64,000 bases of DNA from Chachezhania antarctica (GCF_003646465.1 NZ_QZEX01000007.1:3945-67944); one strand, 5' to 3'; counted from the first letter of the stretch, positions 44,219-53,963 are shown. The notes: generated by a model from the letters alone, not told the origin. Program-made: numbers and translations.

Positions 44219-44957
44219 CACAACAGCTTGTTAAGCACGTCATTGAGGCGGGGCCGTGTGACCGATGCGGGTCGCGTTCCGGGTGCCTGGCCGGTGATTC
44301 TGATGGCGGCCTTGTGGCTGCCGGATGACTGCGCCGCGGATGTCGTCCGATGACGATGCGTCGGGCAGGTGGACCTGCGCCTTCCAGCGGCGGGGGCAGC
44401 CGCTGCGGGCCTGTATCGGTGCCCTGTCCCGGCACCCGGTTCGCCTTCGCGCATACCAGTTAACCTTAGGTAAACCATCGGGCCTGTATGAAGGGGCCAT
44501 GCGACTGGGCCGCCGCCGCAAGGCAGGCGGTCCGCGTTCAGGCTGCAGGACATCCAGGGATGCCGGATCACGATCAGTTTTTCGACGTCCTGCTGGAAAT
44601 GCAGGAACCGCTGACCCGCCAGGGTTCGCGTTTTCGGGGGCCATGCGCCCTGTTTGCCGTGCGGGGAGCGATGGTGCGCGGACCGATAGTCCGCAAGGAG
44701 CCGGGCACGTGTGCCGCCGCGACGGATGAAAATTGGCGCGTAATGGGCGGCGGCGGTATTGCCGCGGCCATGGCGGGCTCTGTCCCGGATCTGTCGGTTT
44801 TCGGGGTCTCGTCACTGCGCCCGGCGGCTAACGATAAACGGCTCGCGGCAGATAGCCTGACGCACCCGTTCGCGAGGCCCTTGAACCTGAGCGAGGACGA
44901 CGCCGCGTTTTCGAAGGGTCTTGCCCGCGCGAGGCCCGACGCAAAGGACGTACCGTG
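44219..44957 (+). other. about 740 bp between aroB and the LuxR-type regulator, no confident gene
   Basis: A 156-codon plus-strand frame (44488-44958) ends on the start of the regulator gene but has no family features and an irregular composition, so I do not call it. A possible CtrA-type site is described separately at 44461. The last part should hold the regulator's promoter. Confidence 0.45.
44461..44476 (+). promoter_or_regulatory. possible CtrA-binding site
   Basis: TTAA, seven bases (CCTTAGG), then TAAAC. This is one mismatch from TTAA-N7-TTAAC. It shares the TAACCTTA core with the site after cckA. It lies about 480 bp before the LuxR-type regulator gene. Confidence 0.28.
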
Positions 44958-45569
44958 ATGAAAGTGCTGATTGCCGACGATCATGAACTGGTCCGCGACA
45001 CGCTGGCCGCCTTCCTGGATCGCGAGCGGGACATCGAAACCGTGTCCGTGGCGGATCTGGACGCCGCCTGCGCGGCGGCGCAGGCGACGATGTTCGACCT
45101 GATCCTGCTGGATTACGCGATGCCGGGGATGGACGGGCTCGACGGTCTGGCCAAGGCGATCGAGGCGGGGGATGGACGCCCCGTGGCGATCATGTCGGGC
45201 ACGGCGACGAAAGCCACGGCGCAGGCGGCGCTGGACGCGGGCGCGATCGGGTTCCTGCCCAAGACCATGGGCGCCAAGTCGCTGGTGAACGCGATCCGGT
45301 TCATGGCGTCGGGAGAGGTCTACGTGCCGGTGGCCTTCATGACCGCAGAGGAGCCGGAGAAGATCAATCCGCTGGCCCGGCGCCTGAGCCCGCGCGAGCT
45401 GGAGGTGCTGAGTGGGCTTTGCCAGGGGCTTGCCAACAAGGAAATCGCGCGGGAGTTGAACCTGCAGGAAGTGACAATCAAGCTGCACGTGAAGACCCTG
45501 TGCCGGAAGCTGCAGGTGAAGAACCGCACGCAGGCCGCTTTGAAGGCGAAGGAAGCGGGCGTTTTCTGA
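44958..45569 (+). CDS. NarL/FixJ-type response regulator
   Basis: The protein is 203 residues (204 with the alternative GTG one codon upstream). The receiver has an acidic pair in IADDHE, phosphoacceptor Asp52 in LLDYAMPGMDG, and Lys in GFLPKTMG. The C-terminal LuxR-type helix-turn-helix reads LSPRELEVLSGLCQGLANKE then VTIKLHVKTLCRKLQ. The family binds DNA as a dimer when phosphorylated. No cognate kinase gene is adjacent, so it is an orphan regulator. It converges on the ManC-like gene. Confidence 0.9.
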   Translation: MKVLIADDHELVRDTLAAFLDRERDIETVSVADLDAACAAAQATMFDLILLDYAMPGMDGLDGLAKAIEAGDGRPVAIMSGTATKATAQAALDAGAIGFLPKTMGAKSLVNAIRFMASGEVYVPVAFMTAEEPEKINPLARRLSPRELEVLSGLCQGLANKEIARELNLQEVTIKLHVKTLCRKLQVKNRTQAALKAKEAGVF

Positions 45570-45620
45570 CGCGGCTGCCCGCGGACCGCGCCCGTAGCCG
45601 GCCCGCCCGCCCACCCTCGT

Positions 45621-45641
45621 AGGATCCCGTGCCGGGATCCT
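45621..45641. terminator. possible bidirectional terminator (palindrome)
   Basis: AGGATCCC and GGGATCCT form a perfect 8 bp stem around GTGCC, between two convergent genes. It lacks a clear T-run, so termination is only probable. Confidence 0.4.
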
Positions 45642-45698
45642 CCTTGCCGTCTCCGGGCGCGGGGCGGCGGCGCGTCGACGGCGTGGTGACGATGAAGG

Positions 45699-46649
45699 TC
45701 AGTGCAGGAAGCGCATCCTTGGCGCCTGCGCGGGATGGCTGGCCACGACGGTTGCATCGCCTGATCGGTTCCAGGTGAGCGGATCGGGAGCACGCTCGGC
45801 CGTGGCGGGCGCGCCGCCGGCAGCACCTGCCTGGGGGACGGGACGCGGGAATGGATGGTTCGCACCATGGCCGGCACGGTCGATCCGAAGCGGCACGACG
45901 TGAACCTTCGACAGGGGCGCAAGCAGGATATCTTCAAGCGATGTCATCTCGATTTCGGCAAAACTGCCGGCGTCGAGCAATGTGGCGCCATTGACCGGTA
46001 ACGACCGGTCCAGCGCACGGGCGCAGTGATCCAACCGTCGGGGCGCCCGGGCCGCGAATGCATCGATCAGGCAATCGACCCGGACAAGGTAGACCTGGCT
46101 GTGCCCCAGGTGGTCGGACCGGGTCGCAAGCTGCGCGGCTTCGGCCCGGCCCGGCGGGGCGAGATACTCCGTCAGGGTTGCGCCATCCTCCGCGACCCTG
46201 AGGCACCCGAAATCGAAGGCCCTTTTGCCCGCGGGTAGACCGAAGGTCACTGGTGTGCCGGATCCGGCCAGATCGCAGGCGGGCGCGCTGCCCCCGGTCA
46301 CCCGGGCGAGATCGCCCGGAAGGCGCAGGGCGGTGCAGATCAGCAGCAGATCCTGCGACGTCCGGCCCAGCCGCATCGCAGCGGCAAGGATGGCTGGGGC
46401 CGACCCGCGGGGACAGGGCGTGACCAGAACGTCGGCATCGTTCAGACCCAGCGCCCGCAACTGGCGAAGGACTTCGTCGCGGTCGGCGGGCGCGGTTATG
46501 ACGATGGGCTCGGTACAGCCGGAATGGCAAAGGTGGGCGGCTGCCTCGGCAAAGGGCGTGGCCGTCAGGGCGCAGCGCGCCGCGTTTTTCTGAAGGACCG
46601 GCCGGAGCGACAAGCCATTGTCACCGGCCAGCAGAACCGGAGTGATCAT
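45699..46649 (-). CDS. degenerate mannose-1-phosphate guanylyltransferase-like protein
   Basis: The protein is 316 residues. The start MITPVLLAG and the surrounding layout match ManC-type nucleotidyltransferases, but the nucleotide-binding GGSGTRLWP reads DNGLSLRPV here. The usual metal-binding Asp motif (ADH) is not found: the equivalent stretch reads LLLICTALRLPGD. It also lacks the C-terminal cupin isomerase domain. I therefore expect no guanylyltransferase activity and suggest a regulatory or vestigial role. ATG 46649 follows GGGAG by nine bases. Confidence 0.6.
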   Translation of the reverse strand: MITPVLLAGDNGLSLRPVLQKNAARCALTATPFAEAAAHLCHSGCTEPIVITAPADRDEVLRQLRALGLNDADVLVTPCPRGSAPAILAAAMRLGRTSQDLLLICTALRLPGDLARVTGGSAPACDLAGSGTPVTFGLPAGKRAFDFGCLRVAEDGATLTEYLAPPGRAEAAQLATRSDHLGHSQVYLVRVDCLIDAFAARAPRRLDHCARALDRSLPVNGATLLDAGSFAEIEMTSLEDILLAPLSKVHVVPLRIDRAGHGANHPFPRPVPQAGAAGGAPATAERAPDPLTWNRSGDATVVASHPAQAPRMRFLH

Positions 46650-46799
46650 TGCACCATCTCCCACGGCAGTCGGTTTCACAGGATCTTGAAACCGACTGTA
46701 CCGCGGCGCATCGCCCCGGCGCGGACCGGAAAGGTAGAGGGAGGGGAGATTTCGAGCGCGCACCTATACGATGGTAGAGATGCGCGCGATCCCGTCGGA

Positions 46800-47306
46800 T
46801 CAGAACGGGATTTCGTCGTCCATGTCGCGGCTGGACGGTCCGCTGCCGCTGCTTCCGCCGCCGCGGCCGGCATAGGGGTCGTCATCGGGCGCGCGGTCAT
46901 AGCCGCCCGAGGAGCCGCCGCCATAGCTGTCGCCGCCGCCCATCTGATCGCCCGAGCGGGGATCGAGGAACGTCATCTCGCCCGAGAACGGACGCAGCAC
47001 GACTTCGGTGCTGTAGCGGTCGGCGCCGGCCTGGTCCTGCCACTTGCGGGTTTCCAGCTTGCCTTCGACATAGACCTTGGAGCCCTTGCGCAGGTATTGT
47101 TCTGCCAGCCGGATGAGGTGTTCGTTGAAGATGGCCACGGTGTGCCATTCGGTCTTTTCGCGCCGCTCGCCCGTCGCGCGGTCCTTCCAGGTGTCCGAGG
47201 TGGCGATGCGCAGGTTGCAGACCTTGCCACCATTCGAGAAGCTGCGCACCTCGGGGTCGCGGCCAAGGTTGCCGATGAGAATGACTTTGTTGATGGATCC
47301 GGCCAT
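46800..47306 (-). CDS. ssb: single-stranded DNA-binding protein
   Basis: The protein is 168 residues. The OB-fold runs from about 5 to 115 ([19 protein letters not shown], with [11 protein letters not shown] and [15 protein letters not shown]). A Gly/Ser-rich linker follows, and the acidic tip MDDEIPF that docks repair proteins is intact. It protects single-stranded DNA at forks and in repair. It diverges from the lytic transglycosylase gene. Confidence 0.96.
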   Translation of the reverse strand: MAGSINKVILIGNLGRDPEVRSFSNGGKVCNLRIATSDTWKDRATGERREKTEWHTVAIFNEHLIRLAEQYLRKGSKVYVEGKLETRKWQDQAGADRYSTEVVLRPFSGEMTFLDPRSGDQMGGGDSYGGGSSGGYDRAPDDDPYAGRGGGSSGSGPSSRDMDDEIPF

Positions 47307-47635
47307 GGCCTTCGTGTCCTTCGCCTGTAGAGGTCGTTTCAGTTCGTTTGTCGTCGAATCCGCGCTTCACCGCGTTGAATGACCCTATACCGAAGTTCCG
47401 CCCGCGCAAAGATGCCGAAGGCAGGCTGCCGCCGTCCCCGGCACGGAAAGTCTGGCGCTTGGCGGTCATTTCAGTATAGTGGCGGCGCAAACAATCCGCT
47501 GTGGATAGGGTTCGAAATCCGGACGGGCCGTCCCCGAGCAAACGCAACTCTCCGATCACGCCTGACCGATACGCACAGTCCGGTGCCGGGTCGTGACTGG
47601 CAAACGGAGAGAGACAAGGCGCCGGGGCGTGTGGA
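47307..47635 (+). other. divergent intergenic region of ssb and the transglycosylase gene
   Basis: About 330 bp that must hold both promoters. I see no SOS box of the GTTC-N7-GTTC type here, unlike at recA, and no gene or strong hairpin. Confidence 0.5.
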
Positions 47636-48310
47636 ATGGGAGACATGAACTTGCAAGAATTGGATGCTGGGCCGTCGCGGACGGCGGTTGGAGATCGGGT
47701 TTTACGCAGGCTTGCGCGTGTCACGCTGCTTCTGACGGGGCTGATGATCGTTCTGCCCGCGGCGTCGGCCGCGGATATGTTCGCCAGTACCAAGTCGCGC
47801 AGCGACGTGTTCAAGTCGCGGACCAAGGTTCTCGATACGCGCTCAGCCTCGCAATACGACTATTCCGTCCGCCTGACGCCCAATGCCCAACCGCTTCTGA
47901 AGGACAACGGCACCATCGGTCTGGCGCGGGTCTATTCGGGCAAGTATCGCGGTCAGTACCTGTCGATGGCCCGGCAGGCGGCGCGTCGGAATTCGATCCC
48001 CGAGGACCTGTTCCTGCGCCTCGTGCAGCAGGAGTCCGGCTGGAACCCGAAGGCGGTATCGCACAAGGGCGCGGTGGGTCTGGCGCAGCTGATGCCGACA
48101 ACGGCAGAACGGCTGGGCGTCGATCCGCACGATCCCCGCCAGAACCTCGACGGCGGCGCGCGGTACCTGGCCAAGCAGTACCGTCGGTTCAAATCGTGGC
48201 GCCTCGCGCTGGCGGCCTACAATGCGGGCCCCGAGGCGGTGCAGAAGCACGGCGGCATCCCGCCCTACAAGGAAACCCGGAACTACGTGAAGGTGATCTG
48301 GGGCAGCTAG
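47636..48310 (+). CDS. exported lytic transglycosylase (SLT domain)
   Basis: The protein is 224 residues. A hydrophobic segment (about 29-46, [19 protein letters not shown]) serves as signal peptide or anchor. The SLT domain covers about 100-220 with catalytic Glu in [12 protein letters not shown], then [14 protein letters not shown] and [11 protein letters not shown]. It cleaves the glycan strand of peptidoglycan in the periplasm. The start could also be ATG 47645. The stop overlaps the end of the convergent methyltransferase gene by 4 bp. Confidence 0.9.
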   Translation: MGDMNLQELDAGPSRTAVGDRVLRRLARVTLLLTGLMIVLPAASAADMFASTKSRSDVFKSRTKVLDTRSASQYDYSVRLTPNAQPLLKDNGTIGLARVYSGKYRGQYLSMARQAARRNSIPEDLFLRLVQQESGWNPKAVSHKGAVGLAQLMPTTAERLGVDPHDPRQNLDGGARYLAKQYRRFKSWRLALAAYNAGPEAVQKHGGIPPYKETRNYVKVIWGS

Positions 48311-49080
48311 GCCGGTTTCGTCACGAGGAAGCTGAAGCGCGTCGTGGACATGAAGTAGTCCCCGCGCGCCGACAGGGCCCTCAGGTCGGACAGCCACGCG
48401 TCGATCTCGGCCTCCGGCAGGGTGCCGGAATTGCGCACATATCCCGCGATGAAGCCCGCCATGCCGCGGCTGTAGGTGCCGTCGGACATATCCAGATTGA
48501 CTATGGGAAAGGCGCTGACCTCGTCCACCACCAGCCCGGCCTTGCGGAGGTGTGGGGCCAGCGTGCGGGGCAGGCGGGGATTGGCGCAATGTGGCTCGAA
48601 CGCCTCCAGCACGCGGGCCATCCGCTCCGGGTCCGAGGACTGCCAGACCACGCCGCCCCAGTCCGTCGCCATCACCAGCCCGCGTCCGCCCGGTTTCAGA
48701 ACGCGGGCCATTTCGGTGCAGAGCGCGGCGATGTCGGGGACATATTCGGCGACCTGCGTGCTGACGGCGATGTCAAAGGACGCGTCGTCAAAGGGCAGCG
48801 CGGTGGCGTCGCCTTCGACATAGCTCAGCCAAGAGGCCTCCGCCCGCGCCGTGGCCCGACGGATCAGGGCCGGCGACAGGTCCACGCCCACGACACGGCC
48901 TCCGTCGCCCGTCAGATGCGCCATGCCCTGCGCCAGAAACCCGGGGCCGGAGCCTATGTCGACCACATGCTCCCCCGGCGCGATGTCCAGAAGCGCCAGC
49001 GTATCGGTGCGCTGCTGGATCACGTCGTGGCCCAGATAGGTCGCCTCCAGCCGTTCGGCAGCGGCGTCGTCGAAGTCCAT
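48307..49080 (-). CDS. SAM-dependent methyltransferase (class I)
   Basis: The protein is 257 residues. The AdoMet-binding motif is [15 protein letters not shown], with Asp at VVGVDLS and the downstream [13 protein letters not shown]. The substrate is unknown; the group often acts on small molecules. ATG 49080 begins family sequence. It lies 13 bp downstream of the double ABC ATPase gene on the same strand and may be its last operon member. Confidence 0.87.
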   Translation of the reverse strand: MDFDDAAAERLEATYLGHDVIQQRTDTLALLDIAPGEHVVDIGSGPGFLAQGMAHLTGDGGRVVGVDLSPALIRRATARAEASWLSYVEGDATALPFDDASFDIAVSTQVAEYVPDIAALCTEMARVLKPGGRGLVMATDWGGVVWQSSDPERMARVLEAFEPHCANPRLPRTLAPHLRKAGLVVDEVSAFPIVNLDMSDGTYSRGMAGFIAGYVRNSGTLPEAEIDAWLSDLRALSARGDYFMSTTRFSFLVTKPA

Positions 49081-49093
49081 GCTGCCCAAGGTG

Positions 49094-51178
49094 CTATTCC
49101 GCGGCGATCTTGATGACGGGGGACATGCGGGCAAGGATGTCGTCGGCCAGGTGGCACTTCACCTGGTGCCCTTCGGCCATCTGGCGCATCGGCGGGACCT
49201 CGCGTTCGCACAGGTTGTCCGGCACGTCCTTCTTCCAGCGGCAGCGGGTCTGGAACGGGCAGCCCGGCGGCGGGTTCATGGCCGACGGGATGTCGCCTTC
49301 CAGAACGATATGTTCCTTTTCCACCGAGGTGTCGGCGATGGGCACGGCCGACAGCAACGCCTCGGTGTAAGGGTGATAGGGGGGAGAGAAGACCTGATCG
49401 GTCGTGCCCAGTTCCACCACGTGGCCCAGGTACATGACCATCACGCGGTCGGACAGGTAGCGCACGATGGACAGGTCGTGGGAGATGAACAGGAGCGTCG
49501 TCTTGTGTTCGCGCTGGATCTCCATCAGCAGATCGGTGACGGCGGCCTGCACGGATACGTCGAGCGCCGAGACGGGTTCATCCGCCACCACGATCCGCGC
49601 GTCCCCGGCAAAGGCCCGGGCGATGCCCACGCGCTGTTTCTGTCCGCCCGACAATTGCCGCGGCATCCGGTCGGCGAATTCGCGGGGGAGCTTCACAAGG
49701 TCCAGCAGTTGCAGCATCCGCTCGCGGCGCTCGGCTTCGTTCTTGCCGATGCCGAACACCTCCAGCGCGCGGATGATCTGGCGGCCGACGGTCATCGACG
49801 GGTTCAGCGTGTCGAACGGGTTCTGGAAGACCATCTGCACTTCGCCGATGGTCTTGGCATCGCGCTTTTCGATGGGCACGTCGCCGATGCTGCGATTATC
49901 CAGCATGATCGTCCCGTCGGTGGCCGTTTCCAGCCCCATCAGCACCTTGGCGAAGGTGGACTTGCCGCAACCGGATTCGCCCACGATGGCCAGCGTTTCG
50001 CTTTCATGCGCCTCGAAAGTCAGGGTTTCGTTGGCCTTCACGACCTTCTTCTGCCCGCCACCAAACAGGGCATTCGCCGCGACTTCGTAGTATTTCTTCA
50101 GGTTGTCCATCTTCAGGACGACAGGCCCGATCTCACCCTTGGTCTTGGTCTCCATCAGCTGCATGGGCGCGTTCCAGTCGATCTCCTCGAAGCGCAGGCA
50201 GCGGGTGCCGTGGCGGTCGTCGCCCGCGACCTCGAACATCGGGATCTCGGCGGCGTTGCAGCGGCCCTCTTCGAAGTAGTCGCAGCGGGGGCCGAAATTG
50301 CAGCCCGGCGGGCGTTCGTGGGGCAGGGGGAAGTTGCCCGGGATCGCCTTCAGCGGCCGGTCGTTCTTGTTCGCGCCCGGCAGCGGGATCGACCGGAACA
50401 GCGCCTGCGTATAGGGGTGCTGCATCTTGTCGAAGACGTCCTCGATGGAGCCCGTCTCGACCGCCTCGCCCGAATACATCACGCAGATCCGGTCGCAGGT
50501 TTCCAGCACAAGGCCAAGGTTGTGCGAGATGAACAGCATCGAGGTGCCGTATTTCTTGCCCAGCTCCTTCACCAGTTCGACGACCGCCGCCTCGACCGTC
50601 ACGTCGAGCGCGGTCGTGGGCTCGTCAAGGATCAGAAGCGACGGTTCGGCCATCAGCGCCATTGCGATGACGATCCGCTGCTGCTGCCCGCCCGAAAGCT
50701 GGTGCGGAAAGCTGTCGAGGATGCGCGCCGGATCCGGCAGCTTGACGTCGGTGACCACCTGCAGCGCACGCTCGCGCGCCTTTTCGGCGTTCATGCCCTG
50801 GTGGATCATGGGCACTTCCATCAGCTGCTTGCCGATCTTCATGGCCGGGTTCAGCGATGCCATGGGCTCCTGGTAGATCATGGCGACTTCGGATCCGCGG
50901 ATCTCGCGCAGCTCCTCGTCCGACATGTCGCCCATGTCGCGGCCCTTGAACTTGACCGTGCCGCCGACGATGCGGCCGTTCTTGCCCAGATCCCGCATCA
51001 CGCCAAGCGCCACGGTGGACTTGCCACAGCCGCTTTCGCCCACCAGCCCTACGGCCTCGCCCGGTTGCACGGTGACCGAGAAATCCATCACCGCCGGGAT
51101 CTCGCGCAGGCGGGTGAAGAACGAAATGGACAGGTTGTCGATTTCCAGAATGGGGCCTTCGTAATCGTCCCGTGACAT
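49094..51178 (-). CDS. fused double ABC transporter ATPase, oligopeptide/dipeptide type
   Basis: The protein is 694 residues with two complete ABC domains. Each has Walker A GESGCGKST, a signature (QLSGGQQQR, then QLSGGQKQR), Walker B and the oligopeptide-type C-terminal region with cysteines (PPGCNFGPRCDYF; PPGCPFQTRC). This is a DppD-DppF fusion powering peptide-type uptake with the two permeases upstream. I chose ATG 51178, which has GGAGA about ten bases upstream; ATG 51193 is an alternative. The frame is open further up but reads as shadow. Confidence 0.93.
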   Translation of the reverse strand: MSRDDYEGPILEIDNLSISFFTRLREIPAVMDFSVTVQPGEAVGLVGESGCGKSTVALGVMRDLGKNGRIVGGTVKFKGRDMGDMSDEELREIRGSEVAMIYQEPMASLNPAMKIGKQLMEVPMIHQGMNAEKARERALQVVTDVKLPDPARILDSFPHQLSGGQQQRIVIAMALMAEPSLLILDEPTTALDVTVEAAVVELVKELGKKYGTSMLFISHNLGLVLETCDRICVMYSGEAVETGSIEDVFDKMQHPYTQALFRSIPLPGANKNDRPLKAIPGNFPLPHERPPGCNFGPRCDYFEEGRCNAAEIPMFEVAGDDRHGTRCLRFEEIDWNAPMQLMETKTKGEIGPVVLKMDNLKKYYEVAANALFGGGQKKVVKANETLTFEAHESETLAIVGESGCGKSTFAKVLMGLETATDGTIMLDNRSIGDVPIEKRDAKTIGEVQMVFQNPFDTLNPSMTVGRQIIRALEVFGIGKNEAERRERMLQLLDLVKLPREFADRMPRQLSGGQKQRVGIARAFAGDARIVVADEPVSALDVSVQAAVTDLLMEIQREHKTTLLFISHDLSIVRYLSDRVMVMYLGHVVELGTTDQVFSPPYHPYTEALLSAVPIADTSVEKEHIVLEGDIPSAMNPPPGCPFQTRCRWKKDVPDNLCEREVPPMRQMAEGHQVKCHLADDILARMSPVIKIAAE

Positions 51179-51225
51179 GTCCGTCTTCTCCATCCTGTTG
51201 CGTGGCGGGGCGGCGTGGCGCGCCG

Positions 51226-51684
51226 TCATCCCTGGCATTGGGTAAAGTCGAAATCCTTGGACGGAGATTTCGATGCTTCCAGCGATGCCTCCAGCCCGAA
51301 CGTCTCGATGCAGGAATTCAGGCGCCGCACCTCGCGGTTCCAGATCTTCGACGGGGCAGTGGTGCCCAGCTGTGCCGTGTAGCCCTTGACCTGTTTCTCC
51401 CCGCGCCCCAGCGCCTCCAGCAGGGGCCTGGCGGCCTTGCATTGCAGGTCGTCCACCGTCATCGCGATCCAGCCGTCCCGCAGGGTGTGAAGCTGTTCCA
51501 GCTGATGGTCCGGCACCGGCGCGCCGTTGTCCTGCAGGACCCGGGCGAAGGCGATCATGGCCGATGCCTTGGCGATGCAGTCCCGCGCCTTGTATGGCGA
51601 AATTTCTGCCGCAGCGGCGGGCGCGCCGAGCGCCACGCCCAGAAGCGCGAGCGTGGCAAGATGTGAGCGGAGGTGTCCCATCAA
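51226..51684 (-). CDS. exported protein of unknown function inside the ABC operon
   Basis: The protein is 152 residues. A signal peptide (LALLGVALGAPAAAA) precedes a helical mature part with four cysteines, including DCIAKASAM and a C-terminal FTQCQG. No family is recognised. It overlaps the permease stop by 4 bp and precedes the ATPase gene. A periplasmic accessory of the transporter is plausible. It is not a typical large binding protein. Confidence 0.72.
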   Translation of the reverse strand: MMGHLRSHLATLALLGVALGAPAAAAEISPYKARDCIAKASAMIAFARVLQDNGAPVPDHQLEQLHTLRDGWIAMTVDDLQCKAARPLLEALGRGEKQVKGYTAQLGTTAPSKIWNREVRRLNSCIETFGLEASLEASKSPSKDFDFTQCQG

Positions 51685-52895
51685 TCCTTCAGGCTTTCTT
51701 CGCGCAGGCCGTCGGCCAGAAGGTTCAGGCCAAGGACCAGCGACAGGAGGGCAAGGGCCGGCGGCAGGGCCGGATGCAGGTAGATCGACAGCAGCTTCCG
51801 CCCGTCATTGATCGTGGCGCCCCAGTTCGGGCTTTCGGGGGAAAGGCCAAGGCCGAAGAAGCCCAGGGTCCCCAGAAGGATCGTGGTGTAGCCGATCCGC
51901 AGGCAGAAATCGACGATCAGCGGTCCCCGTGCATTGGGCAGGATCTCCCACAACATGATGTACCACGGGCCCTCTCCACGGGTCTGGGCCGCGGCCACGT
52001 AATCGCGGGTCTTGATGTCCATCGCAAGGCCCCGGACGATCCGGTAGACGGTGGGCGAGTTCACGAAGACCACGGCGACGAACACCACGAGGAAACCGCT
52101 GGAGGTGTTTATAAAATCCAGCGCCTGCGGCAGCAGGGGGATCGCATAGGTTTCCGTCTGCACAAGGTAGCCTTCGGACGAAATCAGCGCGAGATACCCC
52201 CACAGCAGCGCGCCCACCACGACGATCAGCAGCGGCGTGCGGATCTTCGGTTGCGAATGGTAGCGCGAGTTCAGGAGCACCGTGAAGAACACGATGGGGA
52301 AGAAGAACAGCACCATCGCCATGAAGCTTGGAACGCCGGCGGCAATGATCTCGGGCGTGACCAGCAGGAAGAAGAGCAGGATCACCGGGAAGGCCAGGAT
52401 CAGGTTGGCAAGGAACGACAGGACCGTGTCCAGCCGCCCGCCATAGTAGCCCGCGGGCAGGCCCATGGTGATGCCGACCATGAACGCGAAGATCGTGGCC
52501 AGCGGTGCGATGCCGATCACGATCGACGATCCTTTCACCATCCGGCTGAAGACGTCGCGCGCAAGGTTGTCGCCGCCCAGCAGGTACCACGGGTATTCGC
52601 CCGGACCGGGATCGCGCAGGGCCGATCCCGGCGGCTCGTTCTTCAGGCCCGAGATTTGCGCCAGCGGATCGTGGGTGATGATCATGTCGAACGCGGCGTA
52701 GAAGCCGGTGAAGATCCAGAACATCACGAAGCCGAAGCCGATCATCCCGATGGGGCTGTCGAAGAGCTTGCCGTAAAGCCCCAGCCGCCGCTTGAAATGC
52801 AGCGACAGGGCAAAAACGACGATGAGCGAGATCCAGACCGGCAGGAACTGCCAGAGGATGCGGCCGGTTATTTCGAGACCGTTGAGCGGTTCCAT
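51681..52895 (-). CDS. ABC transporter permease, DppC/OppC type
   Basis: The protein is 404 residues with an N-terminal membrane helix, an OppC-type N-terminal region and the binding-protein-dependent transport domain in the C-terminal half (EILPNARGPLIVDFCLRIG carries the EAA-like loop). It is larger than usual DppC (about 300), with extra helices between about 160 and 230. It follows the other permease by 12 bp and is coupled to the exported protein gene. Confidence 0.9.
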   Translation of the reverse strand: MEPLNGLEITGRILWQFLPVWISLIVVFALSLHFKRRLGLYGKLFDSPIGMIGFGFVMFWIFTGFYAAFDMIITHDPLAQISGLKNEPPGSALRDPGPGEYPWYLLGGDNLARDVFSRMVKGSSIVIGIAPLATIFAFMVGITMGLPAGYYGGRLDTVLSFLANLILAFPVILLFFLLVTPEIIAAGVPSFMAMVLFFFPIVFFTVLLNSRYHSQPKIRTPLLIVVVGALLWGYLALISSEGYLVQTETYAIPLLPQALDFINTSSGFLVVFVAVVFVNSPTVYRIVRGLAMDIKTRDYVAAAQTRGEGPWYIMLWEILPNARGPLIVDFCLRIGYTTILLGTLGFFGLGLSPESPNWGATINDGRKLLSIYLHPALPPALALLSLVLGLNLLADGLREESLKD

Positions 52896-52907
52896 GTGCG
52901 GCGCTCC

Positions 52908-53963
52908 CTATGACAGCCGGATGCGCGGGTTCAGGTAGACATAGCCGATATCCGATATCAGCTGCGTCACCAGAACCACGGCGACCGAGACGACCGAAAC
53001 GGCCAGGAGGAGATCAATGTCGTTGTTGCCCGCGGCCTGCACCAGCGTCCAGCCGAACCCCTTGTAGTTGAACAGCGTCTCGACGATCACGACCCCGTTC
53101 AGAAGCCACGGGAACTGCAGCATGATCACCGTGAACGGCGCGATCAGCGCGTTCCTGAGCGCGTGTTTCAGGACGATGTTGTGAAAGCTCACGCCCTTCA
53201 GCCGGGCCGTGCGGATGTACTGCGCCGTCATGACTTCCGTCATCGAGGCGCGTGTCATCCGGGCGATGTAGCCCATGCCGTAAAGGGAAATCGTCAGCAC
53301 CGGCAGGAAGAAGTTCTCGAAGGTGGGCTGGTCCATCGCTTGCGTCGCGGTGCCCTTGAACCATTTCAGCCCCACGGCGGATGATGCGAAGACGGCGATG
53401 AAGATCACGCCCGACACGTATTCCGGCGTGGCCGTGGTGAGGATGGAAAAGGTCGACAGCCCGCGGTCAAGGACCGTCCCTTCCCGCATCCCCGCTAAAA
53501 TGCCCACGATCAGCGCCAGCGGGATCATCAGCAGCAGCACCCAGAACATCAGCACGCCCGTCAGCGCCAGCTTGCCGCCGATGATGGCCGACACGGGTTC
53601 GCGGAAGACGGTGGAATAACCCCAGTTGCCCTGGATCACGCCGCAGTAGGTGGGGGCTTCGGCCGCGACCTCGGGGGTGACATCGCCATCGATGCACTTG
53701 CCGCGGACGGTGCCGTCGGGCCGCTCAAGCGTCCAGCCTGGCGCCACGCCCAGCCACTGGCCGTATTTCAGCACCGTGGGCTGCATGTAACCGTTGTTGG
53801 TCAGCCAGCTCAGCACCGCCTCGTCCGACATGCGGAAGTTGCCCTGGGTCTTGGCCAGCTTTTCGAGGTTCGGAAAAAGGTTCGTCAGAAAGAACACGAT
53901 GAATGTCAGGCACAAGGCCGTCAGCACCATCACACCGGTCCGTCGGAGGATGAACAGTCCCAT
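52908..53963 (-). CDS. ABC transporter permease, DppB/OppB type
   Basis: The protein is 351 residues with about six helices. The N-terminus MGLFILRRTGVMVLTALCLT is typical, and the EAA loop is HALRNALIAP. A periplasmic insertion between helices 1 and 2 (about residues 35-130) holds two cysteines, one in VRGKCIDGD and one in TYCGVIQGNWG. It heads the operon permease, permease, exported protein, ATPase, methyltransferase. No substrate-binding protein gene is upstream. Confidence 0.9.
   Translation of the reverse strand: MGLFILRRTGVMVLTALCLTFIVFFLTNLFPNLEKLAKTQGNFRMSDEAVLSWLTNNGYMQPTVLKYGQWLGVAPGWTLERPDGTVRGKCIDGDVTPEVAAEAPTYCGVIQGNWGYSTVFREPVSAIIGGKLALTGVLMFWVLLLMIPLALIVGILAGMREGTVLDRGLSTFSILTTATPEYVSGVIFIAVFASSAVGLKWFKGTATQAMDQPTFENFFLPVLTISLYGMGYIARMTRASMTEVMTAQYIRTARLKGVSFHNIVLKHALRNALIAPFTVIMLQFPWLLNGVVIVETLFNYKGFGWTLVQAAGNNDIDLLLAVSVVSVAVVLVTQLISDIGYVYLNPRIRLS

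Noticed and set aside
44488-44958. 156-codon plus-strand frame before the LuxR-type regulator
   Set aside because: Irregular composition, no recognised family and only a coincidental overlap with the regulator start. It could be real but is not supported.
47307-47635. SOS box in front of ssb
   Set aside because: GTTC-like half sites occur, but none at the seven-base spacing seen at recA.
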